DNA from: Brevibacillus choshinensis
Lineage (GTDB): Bacteria > Bacillota > Bacilli > Brevibacillales > Brevibacillaceae
Direction: 5' to 3'
Length of the DNA stretch: 64,000 nt
Assembly: GCF_001420695.1 (NCBI RefSeq)
Contig: NZ_LJJB01000013.1
Span: forward strand, 1,092,121-1,156,120
Below the pieces are notes generated by a model. That model worked only from the letters and a program-made list of their open reading frames with translations, was not told where the DNA came from and made no database searches. Shown here piece by piece: positions 1 through 8,470 of the stretch. Made by a program: the position numbers and the translations under genes. Each line of letters begins with the position of its first letter. Positions within the stretch are counted from its first letter, which is position 1.

Positions 1-330
1 AGGGTATCCTTCCCGCTTAAAGCCTTCGACGAGAATCAGGTCAGCCCCTGCCTGTGTCAGCCGTTCTATCAGCTGGGGGAGGAGCGTCGGTCTCTGCTCG
101 TGAATAACTGTCTTGGTCTCTGAGGTGATTGCCACCAAGGAAGCCCCTGCCTCCCGATACCGCCACGTGTCTTTTCCCTGCTGGTCCCACTCAAAATCGT
201 GGCCTCCGTCGTGCTTGACCACTCCGACTCGCATACCCGACTGCTCGAAATGCGCAATCAGCTTGGTCAACAGGGTCGTCTTGCCACTATCGGAATAGCC
301 TACCAACTGAAGTACATACGGTTGTTTCAC
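1..330 (-). CDS. mobB: MobB, molybdopterin-guanine dinucleotide biosynthesis adaptor (partial)
   Basis: GTP-binding adaptor that supports MobA in attaching GMP to molybdopterin. The reverse-strand reading from a GTG at 330 gives VKQPYVLQLVGYSDSGKTTL, a P-loop (GYSDSGKT) typical of MobB, followed by VGVVKHDGG and the DTWRYREAGA block of the family; LVEGFK near the window edge is also a MobB signature. The GTG lies a few bases after the moeA stop, with TGA directly before it, so the two genes are probably translationally coupled. The C-terminus runs off the window start. Confidence 0.93.
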   Translation of the reverse strand, partial: MKQPYVLQLVGYSDSGKTTLLTKLIAHFEQSGMRVGVVKHDGGHDFEWDQQGKDTWRYREAGASLVAITSETKTVIHEQRPTLLPQLIERLTQAGADLILVEGFKREGYP

Positions 331-335
331 TCAGA

Positions 336-1595
336 CTACCCCTCCTGCTTCCAGCTTGGTGCTGCGTGTGACAGTACTTCCACAAGCTCTCCCGCCTGCT
401 TGCCGATTCCTCCTGCGGGAATCACGATAAAGCATTCACTGTTTTTTAGCGTGCCGAGATTTCCCGCTTTTTCGTTGAAATCGGGCTGGGCATACAGGAC
501 CCCATCCTTTTCTAGCAACCACCCGCGCAAATATCTCGGGTACGGACAAGGCTTGGTATACGTGACTGCGAGCTTTGCCTTGATCGTACGCAGCTGTACT
601 CCCTGCACACCTGACAGCTTTTGCACAGCAGGGCGGACAAACAATTCAAATCCGAGAAAGCAAGCCCCCGGATTCCCAGACAACGCTATGATTGGTTTGC
701 CATGCAGCATCAGGCTCGTGGTCGGACTACCTGGTCGCATCGCGATCCGATTAAACAGCAGCTCGGCTTCCGGCTCATCCGAAAGGGCTGCCATCACGTC
801 GTAGTCGCCTACCGATACTCCCCCGCTTGTGACGAGCACATCAACCATCTTTAAATGCTCAGCCAACGTTCCCTTCGCCACATCCAGATCATCCGGCATA
901 TTTGGAAACAAAAGAGGAATGCCGCCCGCTTCGGCAATCAAAGCGGACAGCATCCATGTATTACTATTGCGGATCTTTCCGGGATAAAGCGGTTGATCCA
1001 CATCCAGCAGCTCGACACCTGTGGAAAGAAGCCCGATCCGCGGCTTGCGAACAACCGGTACATGGGTGTACCCAAAGGTCGCCAATATCGCGAGCGTACC
1101 CGCATTAATCCTCTCACCCGCTCGCACAATGACCGCTCCCGAAGCGATCTCTTCCCCGTGTCGGGATACGTTTTCTCCCTGCTTTAACGCCCGCTTGATT
1201 CCCACTTCCTCCAAAAAGGCAGCAGGCTGCACGGTCTGCTCAAACATGATGACGGCGTCAGCCCCTGAAGGCATCATCGCGCCCGTCATGATCCGACTTG
1301 CGCAACCTTCTGCCACAGTGATCTTGGGAACATCACCGGCAGCGATGGTCTCCACGACTTTCAAGCGAACTGGCTGATCCGGTGTAGCTAGAACGGTATC
1401 AATTGCTCGCACAGCATATCCATCCAACGGTGAGCGATCAAAGTGTGGCAAATCGTCTGTGGCATGAACATCTACAGCTAGCGTGCGACCGTATGCCTCC
1501 CCGATATGTACCTCTTCTCTGCCCTGCATAGTCAGACGTTCCATCAGTCTACGCATGGCTTCCTCCACCGTTATCATCTGTCGCGAAAAGCGCAT
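336..1595 (-). CDS. moeA: MoeA, molybdopterin molybdenumtransferase
   Basis: Inserts molybdate into adenylylated molybdopterin, the last common step of molybdenum cofactor synthesis. Family hallmarks are visible: DLPHFDRSPLDGYA near the N-terminus, TGAMMPSGADAVIMFE, GIKRALKQGENVSRHGEEI, TSGGVSVGDYD and ALSGNPGACFLGFE. About 419 residues, normal for the family. The open frame extends to 1622, but a GGAGGAGG site sits just before the ATG at 1595 (MRFSRQ), so that start is preferred. It is upstream of and probably cotranscribed with mobB, and downstream of the formate dehydrogenase that needs the cofactor. Confidence 0.95.
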   Translation of the reverse strand: MRFSRQMITVEEAMRRLMERLTMQGREEVHIGEAYGRTLAVDVHATDDLPHFDRSPLDGYAVRAIDTVLATPDQPVRLKVVETIAAGDVPKITVAEGCASRIMTGAMMPSGADAVIMFEQTVQPAAFLEEVGIKRALKQGENVSRHGEEIASGAVIVRAGERINAGTLAILATFGYTHVPVVRKPRIGLLSTGVELLDVDQPLYPGKIRNSNTWMLSALIAEAGGIPLLFPNMPDDLDVAKGTLAEHLKMVDVLVTSGGVSVGDYDVMAALSDEPEAELLFNRIAMRPGSPTTSLMLHGKPIIALSGNPGACFLGFELFVRPAVQKLSGVQGVQLRTIKAKLAVTYTKPCPYPRYLRGWLLEKDGVLYAQPDFNEKAGNLGTLKNSECFIVIPAGGIGKQAGELVEVLSHAAPSWKQEG

Positions 1596-1646
1596 CGTCC
1601 GTTCCTCCTCCGGCTTGAACAACCATTCCTGCTGTCTCTCGTATAG

Positions 1647-3995
1647 TTACCCGACGTTTACTTCCAAATCCTCGATCGGTTTTTCTTTATATTTCAAATC
1701 TTTATTTGCGTTAAACGTATCTGCCTTTTCGATCTTTACAGCTGTATTGTATTCTGGAATTCCCGCGTAGGTTTCATAGACACCTTTGGGGATCAGTACG
1801 TTACCTTCCGGCCAGTGTACCTGGACATTGCCTCGTTTCGTCGCCTCGAACTTGGCGCGTCCTTGGAAGGTGCCATATTTATTATACACGACGATGTTCT
1901 CTCCCTCTGCAATTCGCAGCTCCCGGGCATCCTCGGCATTGATCAGCACATCGTAGCGATCCGCGTTGTTGAACGGATCCTTGTTGCTGTAGATCATGGA
2001 GTTGAACTGTTTTCCCCGACGAGTCGTCACATAGAAGTGACCCTGCGGCTTGTTCAGATTCGGAATTTCGATTGGGAGGAGATTCGCTCGGCCATCCTCG
2101 GTCGGGAATTTGCCATCCTCACAAAGCCATGCGCCACCCCACTGGAAAACGTCTCCACGCTCTTTTAGGTGCTGGATCCCGTCGTAATTTGGATTCGCCT
2201 GCGCAATTTCTGCTCGAATCTCGGCGGCACTCCCAAAGTGCATCAGATGCTTTTTCTCCGGATGGACTCGTGCAGCGAGATCAACGTAAATCTCCCACTC
2301 AGAGCGTGCTTCCTCGATGCGCGGTCCATCGATTTCGGCACTGAAATACACCATTCGCTCCGTACTGGTCGACGTACCTCCACCAGGCTGTTCATAGCGC
2401 GTCATTGCTGGAAGAATAATAACTTCTTCTTTGGCATCTACGAGTGTCGACGTGTTGAAAATGATATCCTGATGTACGCGCAGCTCGACGCTCTCCAGAC
2501 ACTTGCGCATAAAGTCCGGATCAGGCATGGTCTCGAGGAAGTTACCGCCGCTCGTGTAGAACAGGCGTGTCTTTCGCTCATGTCCGTCAGGCAGCAGCGC
2601 ATTCTCCAACGTCACGCCCACAATGTCGCCTTGCCATTTCGGGATTGGGAAGCCCCACAGCTTTTCAATCCGTGTCCAGCTCTTTTCTTCAAAATCGCCG
2701 CCAGGCAAGCTGAATGGATCTGCCCCCATCTCCCCAGAGCCTTGCACGCCGGAGTGGCCGCGAATCGGCATCACGCCGCAGTGCTTGCGTCCCATGAATC
2801 CGCGCAAAACAGCCAGATTGGCCACCTGCGAAATATTGTCCGTGCCAAAGCGATGCTGCGTCAAGCCCATGCTCCAGACAAATACACCCGATTTGGAATT
2901 GGCCAAGAGAACCGCGAATTCCTTTAAGCGCTCGCGAGTGAGGCCGGATGATTTTTCGATCTCTTCCCACGACAGCTTCATGACGTGCTCTCTCAGCTGT
3001 TCGATGCCGTTGGCGTGCTCTTTGACAAAGGCGTGGTTGATAGCAGAGCCGGGATTTTCCTTTTCCATCTCAAACCAGTGCTTCATCACGCCGTTCATGA
3101 AGGCGATATCGCCACCGATGTTCACCTGATAAAAATCGTCTACGATCTTCGTCCCAAACAGAGCACTGTCCGGAACAGACGGGATCCAGTACTTCTCCAT
3201 CGCTGGCTCCCTGTACGGGTTGATCAGAATGATCTTGGTACCTGCCTTTTTCGCCGCATACATGTACTTCGTGGAGACCGGCTGATTGTTCGCGGGAACC
3301 GAACCCCAAAATACGAGGACATCCGTGCCGATCCAGTCCTGGTAGTTGCAGCTGGAAGCACCGATCCCTAGCGTCCGTTTCAAGGCCGTCTTACTCGGCG
3401 AATGGCAAATGCGCGACGCATTGTCGATGTTGTTCGTGCCGAGGAAACGAGCCATTTTTGCCGCTGTGTAGTACACCTCGTTGGTAATGCCGCGGGCCGT
3501 CAGGAAAAACGCTAACTGCTTGGGACTGATCCCCTTGATCTTGCTCGCGATGCGGTTCAGAGCTTCATTCCACGTGATCCGCGTAAATTTATTTTCGCCC
3601 GGCTTGCGGGACATCGGAAACGGAATCCGCCCAAGCTTGCGCAGCTCCACGCTGGACAGCTTTTGCAAAGCGCTTACGTCCTCCAGCCATTTTGTATCCA
3701 ATGCCGGCATCGTATTGAGACGCAGCACATTCAAGCGTGTGGTGCACAGGTGTGGCCCTGTCAGCGTCTGGTCATACAAGCCAGATACTCCGAGTGCACA
3801 GCCATCGCATACCCCTTGTGTCAAAATCCGGTACGCATAGCCCAGATTATCCCGGTTATCGTACATGACTTTCATCGTATCACGAATGTGGTGCGGTTTT
3901 ATTTTTCCAAGCCCCATCGGCATGAGAGATGCCCACAGGGAAGGTTCCCACGATGTATCCAGCTTGATTGGTCCGTTGTGTTTGGTCTTGCCCAT
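1647..3995 (-). CDS. FdhF/YdeP-family molybdopterin oxidoreductase, probable formate dehydrogenase alpha subunit
   Basis: Molybdopterin-dependent oxidoreductase of 782 residues, most like the FdhF/YdeP group. Residues around 195-200 read RICHSPS, matching the active-site Cys/Sec-His-Gly-Pro-Ser block of formate dehydrogenases, with Cys197 where Sec would lie in FdhH. The N-terminus has C63-x2-C66 (VCDGCALG) and C84, not the usual four-Cys [4Fe-4S] pattern, so any cluster is atypical. The C-terminal domain (about 640-780) carries dinucleotide-binding features such as GHFYVTTRRGKQFNSM. FdhD, MoeA, MobA, MobB and an OFA transporter surround it, which supports formate as substrate. A GGGGAG site precedes the ATG. 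Formate is inferred; other substrates occur in this family. Confidence 0.82.
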   Translation of the reverse strand: MGKTKHNGPIKLDTSWEPSLWASLMPMGLGKIKPHHIRDTMKVMYDNRDNLGYAYRILTQGVCDGCALGVSGLYDQTLTGPHLCTTRLNVLRLNTMPALDTKWLEDVSALQKLSSVELRKLGRIPFPMSRKPGENKFTRITWNEALNRIASKIKGISPKQLAFFLTARGITNEVYYTAAKMARFLGTNNIDNASRICHSPSKTALKRTLGIGASSCNYQDWIGTDVLVFWGSVPANNQPVSTKYMYAAKKAGTKIILINPYREPAMEKYWIPSVPDSALFGTKIVDDFYQVNIGGDIAFMNGVMKHWFEMEKENPGSAINHAFVKEHANGIEQLREHVMKLSWEEIEKSSGLTRERLKEFAVLLANSKSGVFVWSMGLTQHRFGTDNISQVANLAVLRGFMGRKHCGVMPIRGHSGVQGSGEMGADPFSLPGGDFEEKSWTRIEKLWGFPIPKWQGDIVGVTLENALLPDGHERKTRLFYTSGGNFLETMPDPDFMRKCLESVELRVHQDIIFNTSTLVDAKEEVIILPAMTRYEQPGGGTSTSTERMVYFSAEIDGPRIEEARSEWEIYVDLAARVHPEKKHLMHFGSAAEIRAEIAQANPNYDGIQHLKERGDVFQWGGAWLCEDGKFPTEDGRANLLPIEIPNLNKPQGHFYVTTRRGKQFNSMIYSNKDPFNNADRYDVLINAEDARELRIAEGENIVVYNKYGTFQGRAKFEATKRGNVQVHWPEGNVLIPKGVYETYAGIPEYNTAVKIEKADTFNANKDLKYKEKPIEDLEVNVG

Positions 3996-4027
3996 TCCTT
4001 TCGCTCCCCTCTTTTGATTGCCTGTCT

Positions 4028-4090
4028 AATGAAAAAACCACCATAAACCGTCCCTTGTCCAGAGGAAAAGAGCGTGTTCACGGTGGTTGT
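4028..4090 (-). terminator. Hairpin with U-tract between the DUF2294 gene and the formate dehydrogenase gene
   Basis: On the minus strand AACCACC (4088-4082) pairs with GGTGGTT (4042-4036) and is followed by a T-rich run. It lies in the 189-bp gap before the oxidoreductase, so it is either an internal terminator or an attenuator setting the ratio of dehydrogenase to upstream products. A second hairpin, GTCTAAA/TTTAGAC (about 4147-4187), lies just upstream. Confidence 0.5.
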
Positions 4091-4184
4091 CTAAGGCAGG
4101 TACGCTACCTAGTCTCAACTGCGTGTGTGATCGCGAAACCCGTTTCGTCTAAATCAGTGAACAGGGTCGCTGCTTCGTTTAGAC

Positions 4185-4550
4185 TTACGGTTCGTTTTTC
4201 CATTTTTTCTCGATGTCTTGATCAAATACAAAGATGGACATCCCAAAATCACGTTCAATGTCAATATCGACAAACAAATCGATGAGCTTTGCGCCCAAAA
4301 AAGCTTCCATATCAACCGGTGTATTTTTGCGGTACATCTCCTTGACCATTTCGGTCCGTGCAGCTCGCAATGTCTGCTTTCCGTCTTCGGAAGTGGCGAT
4401 GAACTTTTCCACCGGCGAAAGGTTGCCTTCCATTTCACAGATCGCCCAGTTCTTGCAAAACGTGGTGTTGATCTTGCTCGGTCCCTTACCCATGTGGCGT
4501 TTGCGGAAAGCTCTGACCAAATTGCTGAATTCTGCTTCGAACTTATTCAT
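4185..4550 (-). CDS. DUF2294 (MpsC/YrhF-like) domain protein
   Basis: Small cytoplasmic protein of 121 residues in the DUF2294 group. Features: NLVRAFRKRHMGKGPSKI at the start, KNWAICEMEGNLSPVEKFI, then RTEMVKEMYRK and a C-terminal DIDIERDFGMSIFVFD strand region. In B. subtilis the related yrhF sits beside the formate dehydrogenase yrhE, the same neighbourhood as here between the OFA transporter and the dehydrogenase. Biochemical role not established; a link to formate metabolism is inferred from context only. Confidence 0.75.
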   Translation of the reverse strand: MNKFEAEFSNLVRAFRKRHMGKGPSKINTTFCKNWAICEMEGNLSPVEKFIATSEDGKQTLRAARTEMVKEMYRKNTPVDMEAFLGAKLIDLFVDIDIERDFGMSIFVFDQDIEKKWKNEP

Positions 4551-4604
4551 CTAGGAAACTCACCTTTACTTGATACCATTCTCTACTATAGACTTTACCA
4601 TTGA

Positions 4605-5879
4605 TCAGCTAGCCAATTCAACAGAGTTTTCTTTTCGTTTTGCCTCTTCTTGCAATTTTTTGATATCGAGGCGGATGATCAACGAAATTACCAGGGCGAC
4701 CACGAACATCGCAGCGAAAATGCTCAGGGTGCCAGTGTAGCTCTGAGTGGTGTTACGTACCCAAGCGGCGAAGATCGGTCCTGCCAGACCAGCAGCGGCC
4801 CACGCCGTCAAGATGTAACCGTGGATCGCTCCGAGCTGCTTGGTGCCGAACAAATCGCCGATGTAGGCTGGAATCGAGGCGAAGCCTCCACCGTAGCAAG
4901 TCATGATAATAAACATCGCTACCATGAACATCACAGGATTCGTCAGATTCGGCAGCAGGAAAAACAACACCATTTGGATCGCAAAAAATGCGGTATACGT
5001 ATTGGGACGACCGATATAATCGGAGAACGACGCCCATCCGATGCGACCTGCACCGTTAAACAGACCATTGAGTCCTACCATCAGGGCAGCCGTGCCGACA
5101 GACATTCCTACCATTTCCTGTGCCATTGGGGAAGCCACGGAAATGACCGCGATCCCACACGTTACGTTGATAAACAGCATGAGCCACAGCCAGTAAAAGC
5201 GTCGTGTCTTGATGGCTTCGTTTGCAGTCAGCTGGCACAAATCTTTTTTGATCTGCTTTTTGCCATCAGTAGCATCAGCGGAAAAGCCTGCTGGTACCCA
5301 TTCTTTTGGAGGCGGAGAGAGGTATTGAGCTGAAGCGAACATGACGACAAAGTAGATGATTCCTAAAATGTAAAAGGTATTGGCAATCCCTACACTTTCA
5401 ATCAGGCTGTTCATGATCGGGCTAGCAATCATCGAAGCGAAGCCAAAACCCATGATGGCGAGGCCAGTAGCCAGACCGCGACGATCCGGGAACCATTTGA
5501 CCAACGTTGAAACCGGGGTGATATATCCGACTCCAAGACCGATTCCTCCCAACACTCCGTAGCACAGATAGAGCAACGGCAAACTACCCAATTGGATGGC
5601 CAGACCGGAACCGACAATGCCTACTCCAAAAAAGATGGAAGCCAGTGTTCCAGCCTTGCGCGGTCCGTGCTTTTCCACGTAGTGCCCGAGAAAAGCAGCC
5701 GACAGCCCTAAAAACAGGATCGCAATACTGAAGGTGAACTGTACATCTGTCAGTCCCCAACCAAATTGCTTGGTGATCGGCTTCGTAAACACGCTCCATG
5801 CGTAGACGGAACCGATTGAGAGGTGAATTCCCACCGCCGCCAATGCAATCAGCCAACGATTTTTTACATGTTGCTCCAT
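4605..5879 (-). CDS. MFS transporter, OFA (oxalate:formate antiporter-like) family
   Basis: Twelve-TM major facilitator of the OxlT-like OFA family, about 424 residues from the ATG at 5879 (MEQHVKNRWLIALAA). The frame is open to 6014, but AAAGGAG lies 9 bases before this ATG. Diagnostic blocks: GSVYAWSVFTKPITKQFGW in TM1, GGIGLGVGYITPVSTLVKWFPDRRG in TM4-5, and FSDYIGRPNTY in the second half. OFA members move oxalate, formate or lactate; next to a formate dehydrogenase a formate or carboxylate role is likely. It heads a probable operon with DUF2294 and the dehydrogenase. Confidence 0.85.
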   Translation of the reverse strand: MEQHVKNRWLIALAAVGIHLSIGSVYAWSVFTKPITKQFGWGLTDVQFTFSIAILFLGLSAAFLGHYVEKHGPRKAGTLASIFFGVGIVGSGLAIQLGSLPLLYLCYGVLGGIGLGVGYITPVSTLVKWFPDRRGLATGLAIMGFGFASMIASPIMNSLIESVGIANTFYILGIIYFVVMFASAQYLSPPPKEWVPAGFSADATDGKKQIKKDLCQLTANEAIKTRRFYWLWLMLFINVTCGIAVISVASPMAQEMVGMSVGTAALMVGLNGLFNGAGRIGWASFSDYIGRPNTYTAFFAIQMVLFFLLPNLTNPVMFMVAMFIIMTCYGGGFASIPAYIGDLFGTKQLGAIHGYILTAWAAAGLAGPIFAAWVRNTTQSYTGTLSIFAAMFVVALVISLIIRLDIKKLQEEAKRKENSVELAS

Positions 5880-5933
5880 GTGACACATCTCCTTTACGAT
5901 GATTGATAATGGCCCGGCTTTCCCGGTTGTAAT

Positions 5934-6023
5934 GATAAAAAAGAAAAACTGCTGCGCCCACCGACTCTCTCGTTTTTCGCTGCACGCAAATAAACGAAAG
6001 AATCGGTGAAACACAGCAGTTAA
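5934..6023 (-). promoter_or_regulatory. Terminator-like hairpin in the 5' leader of the OFA transporter operon (candidate attenuator)
   Basis: Minus-strand AACTGCTG (6021-6014) pairs with CAGCAGTT (5954-5947); inner pairs CACCGA/TCGGTG and CGTTT/AAACG extend the stem; a TTTTCTTTTTT-type run follows. It sits about 55 bases before the start codon, so it would stop transcription before the first gene of the operon unless relieved. No known riboswitch class was recognised in the roughly 100 bases upstream. Confidence 0.5.
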
Positions 6024-6200
6024 TCATCAGCAGGAACGCTACATCAGCATCAACAAACAAGTGTTCACTATTCAAAAGGAGAACTCACAATGAACCGGTG
6101 ACAGGAGCGCTACCCCGCGTCAATTGTGACTCTTCGTATAGGTATTAGTTGTAATCGTGAAAATTTTGTGACAACATAAACCTCAAATAGTATACTACCA

Positions 6201-6214
6201 TGTAAGCGCTCACT
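6201..6214. promoter_or_regulatory. Candidate CcpA cre site
   Basis: TGTAAGCGCTCACT matches the Bacillus cre consensus TGWAANCGNTNWCA at 13 of 14 positions. It lies between fdhD and the divergent transporter operon, so catabolite control of formate metabolism is plausible. Sequence match only. Confidence 0.5.
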
Positions 6215-6279
6215 CTACAATATTTTACTCGAAAATAAATGACTGACAGATTCGTTTTACGTCTAAACAGGAGGCCTAC

Positions 6280-7077
6280 ATGACAAATCTCACACAGACG
6301 ATCCACCGATCCGTACTGAAAATCTCTGCGGACCAGCACGATTGGGAAGAAGATGAGATCGTCACCGAGTACCCGTTAACGATCTTTTTAAATGACGAAG
6401 AGTTCGCTACTATCGTCTGCACGCCAGCAGATCTGGTAGAAATGGTCATTGGCTTTCTCGCTGCAGAAGGGGCGATCAAGAGCTACGAGGAAGTCAAACA
6501 GCTCTCGATCGACGAAGCACAAGGCTTTGCCTACGTGGACCTGCACAAAGAAACCATCCTCTCGCAGAGCTTTTATTCCAAGCGACGTATCACTTCCTGC
6601 TGTGGGAAAAGCCGGCAGTCCTTTTATTTTTTCAGTGATGCTCGCACCGCCAAGCCAGCAGAAGGGGCGATTTCCGTCACGCCGGAGCAGTGCATGCATT
6701 TGATGCGAGAGCTGCAAGCTTCCTCGGATATCCACCGCCAGACTGGTGGCGTCCACAACGCAGCACTCTGCTCACCCGATCAGGTATTGCTCCAGTATTC
6801 GGACATCGGACGGCACAATGCTCTCGATAAAATCTATGGCAAATGCCTTCAGGATCAGATCGAGACGCAGGACAAAGTACTCGTATTTAGTGGACGTATT
6901 TCTTCTGAGGTATTGTTGAAAGCTGCCAAGATCGGCGCTGCCGTCATCTTGTCCAAATCCGCACCGACTGACCTCGCTCTCCAGCTGGCTGAAGAGCTGA
7001 ACATTACCGCTGTAGGATTTATCCGCAATGACAAAATGAACGTGTACACGCATATACACCGCATCGCGATCTCGTAA
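6280..7077 (+). CDS. fdhD: FdhD, sulfurtransferase for formate dehydrogenase
   Basis: Transfers sulfur from a cysteine desulfurase to the molybdenum cofactor of formate dehydrogenase. The 265-residue protein shows the family blocks: EYPLTIFLNDEEFATIVCTP, LVEMVIGFLAAEG, the cysteine loop RRITSCCGKSRQ (Bacillus-type; two adjacent Cys rather than CGxCG), TGGVHNAALC, YSDIGRHNALDKI and VFSGRISSEVLLKAA. An AGGAGG site precedes the ATG. It diverges from the operon it serves, with a cre-like site in between. Confidence 0.95.
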   Translation: MTNLTQTIHRSVLKISADQHDWEEDEIVTEYPLTIFLNDEEFATIVCTPADLVEMVIGFLAAEGAIKSYEEVKQLSIDEAQGFAYVDLHKETILSQSFYSKRRITSCCGKSRQSFYFFSDARTAKPAEGAISVTPEQCMHLMRELQASSDIHRQTGGVHNAALCSPDQVLLQYSDIGRHNALDKIYGKCLQDQIETQDKVLVFSGRISSEVLLKAAKIGAAVILSKSAPTDLALQLAEELNITAVGFIRNDKMNVYTHIHRIAIS

Positions 7078-7124
7078 TGGAACTACTTCTCACGGCATAG
7101 CAGGAAAAAACAGGAAGGCTTCTC

Positions 7125-7328
7125 TTGGCAATCCAAGCGGTTCATTTTGATTCGGATGGGACACTGTTGAATCGTGACTCATCCTTATTGGCGTTTGTAC
7201 GAGACCATCGTGCCGTGGTGATGAAGGCTGTCTGGAAACGAAACGAGCTGGAGGACACCGTTCTGGAGGCAGAAGCGATCATCGACGACCTGACAGAACT
7301 GCTCCCTCTTGTGCTACCCGAAGAATAG
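7125..7328 (+). pseudogene. Internally deleted HAD-superfamily hydrolase remnant
   Basis: A 67-codon frame from TTG behind GGAAGG. The first 27 residues are a HAD motif I region (VHFDSDGTLLNRDSSLLAFV) and the last 40 (VVMKAVWKRNELEDTVLEAE then IIDDLTELL) resemble the C-terminal end of the same kind of enzyme. The whole middle, including motifs II-IV and the cap, is missing, so a large in-frame deletion is the simplest explanation. It may still be translated but cannot be a working phosphatase. Confidence 0.65.
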
Positions 7329-7336
7329 CGAACGAA

Positions 7337-7948
7337 TTATTTCCTGCTTTTCTCTCTAGCGAGAGCAACCTCATACTCTTCCGGTGTGTTGGCATTAAAG
7401 ACGGCCCACTCATCTAGTAATCCTTCTGGTGTCAGCTTTACGTGCAGCCCGTCCAATGTGCGCATGAGTCGGTACTGCCCATCACGCAGTGCTTGCTCCC
7501 ACACTGGCTGCGTCCGTCGATGGTACAAGGCACATAAAGGATGCAGCCTTCCCTGCACGTTGGCCACCACGACATCCCACTCGTTCAATCCACTGGCGTA
7601 TTCACAAAGTTTCCGGATCTGTTCACGATCCATAAAAGGAAGATCGCAGGACAAGACGAGCAGCACCTCTTCCTCGGTTGCTCGAAATGCCGTAACAAGC
7701 CCGCTGACAGGACCTGAAGAAGGTACCAGATCGGAAGTCACCTGTACTTTGGTCCAATCGATCGTTTCAGCTGTCAGGCGATCAGGTGTATTGGAGACGA
7801 CCAGACATGGCATCCCGAGCAAAGAGATTTCTTTGACGAGCTCACTCAAGAAAGTGCCTCCCCTCCATTTAAGCAGCTCTTTTGGTGTGCCCATCCTGCT
7901 GCTGTTTCCTCCTGCGAGAATGACCGCTCGTATCGTCTGTTTGTTCAT
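7337..7948 (-). CDS. mobA: MobA, molybdenum cofactor guanylyltransferase
   Basis: Joins GMP to molybdopterin to give the guanine dinucleotide cofactor used by formate dehydrogenase-type enzymes. About 203 residues from the ATG at 7948 (MNKQTIRAVILAGG), preceded by GGGAGGAG; the frame extends to 7993 but lacks a site there. Hallmarks: AVILAGGNSSRMGTPKELLK nucleotide-binding loop, LVLSCDLPFM with the metal-binding Asp, and HPLCALYHRR. It faces the HAD remnant and completes the cofactor set with MoeA, MobB and FdhD. Confidence 0.93.
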   Translation of the reverse strand: MNKQTIRAVILAGGNSSRMGTPKELLKWRGGTFLSELVKEISLLGMPCLVVSNTPDRLTAETIDWTKVQVTSDLVPSSGPVSGLVTAFRATEEEVLLVLSCDLPFMDREQIRKLCEYASGLNEWDVVVANVQGRLHPLCALYHRRTQPVWEQALRDGQYRLMRTLDGLHVKLTPEGLLDEWAVFNANTPEEYEVALAREKSRK

Positions 7949-8049
7949 AGGCTCCTCCCGTTTCCTGTTTCCCGTTTCCTGTTGATCTATCATACACTTT
8001 TTCTACATTTCGATTCTTTGTCAAGTCTCCACAGCAAGCACTAGTCCTT

Positions 8050-8086
8050 ATTCAAAGACAAGAAGCCTGGGCCATAGACCCAGACT
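8050..8086 (-). terminator. Weak hairpin after the acidic repeat gene
   Basis: CTGGG (8067-8071) and CCCAG (8079-8083) form a short stem about 10 bases past the stop codon; on the minus strand it is followed by a T-rich but not uniform run. Possible terminator. Confidence 0.35.
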
Positions 8087-8092
8087 TGTACG

Positions 8093-8470
8093 TTAGTTGT
8101 CTTCTTCGTCTTCTTCGTCGCCGTCTTCTTCGTCTTCTTCGTCGCCGTCTTCTTCGTCTTCTTCGTCGTAGCCCTCTTCGTCTTCTTCGTCGCCGTCTTC
8201 TTCGTCTTCTGCTTCGTAGCCGTCTTCTTCGTCTTCTTCGTCGCCGTCTTCTTCGTCTTCTTCGTCGCCGTCTTCTTCGTCTTCTTCGGCGTAGCCTTCT
8301 TCGTCTTCTTCGTCGCCGTCTTCTTCGTCTTCTTCGTCGCCGTCTTCTTCGTCTTCTTCGTCGTAGCCCTCTTCGTCTTCTTCGTCGCCGTCTTCTTCGT
8401 CTTCTTCGTCGCCGTCTTCTTCGTCTTCTGCTTCGTAGCCGTCTTCTTCGTCTTCTTCTTCAGTTACCCC
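8093..8470. repeat. Nested tandem repeat inside the acidic protein gene
   Basis: Imperfect cttcttcgtc-based repeat. Basic units are 21-27 bases; units beginning with Tyr codons recur about every 72 bases, giving about five higher-order copies. The unit boundaries match codon boundaries, so length changes would stay in frame. Confidence 0.85.

Noticed and set aside
2169-2927. 252-codon plus-strand ORF inside the formate dehydrogenase gene
   Set aside because: Shadow of the conserved oxidoreductase; composition and lack of motifs argue against coding.
5880-6130. Molybdenum cofactor riboswitch before the OFA operon
   Set aside because: A terminator-like hairpin exists but the conserved Moco RNA segments could not be found by eye; reported only as a candidate attenuator.
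8093-8470. CRISPR-like regular repeats
   Set aside because: The units are contiguous and contain no unique spacers; they encode a tandem-repeat protein.
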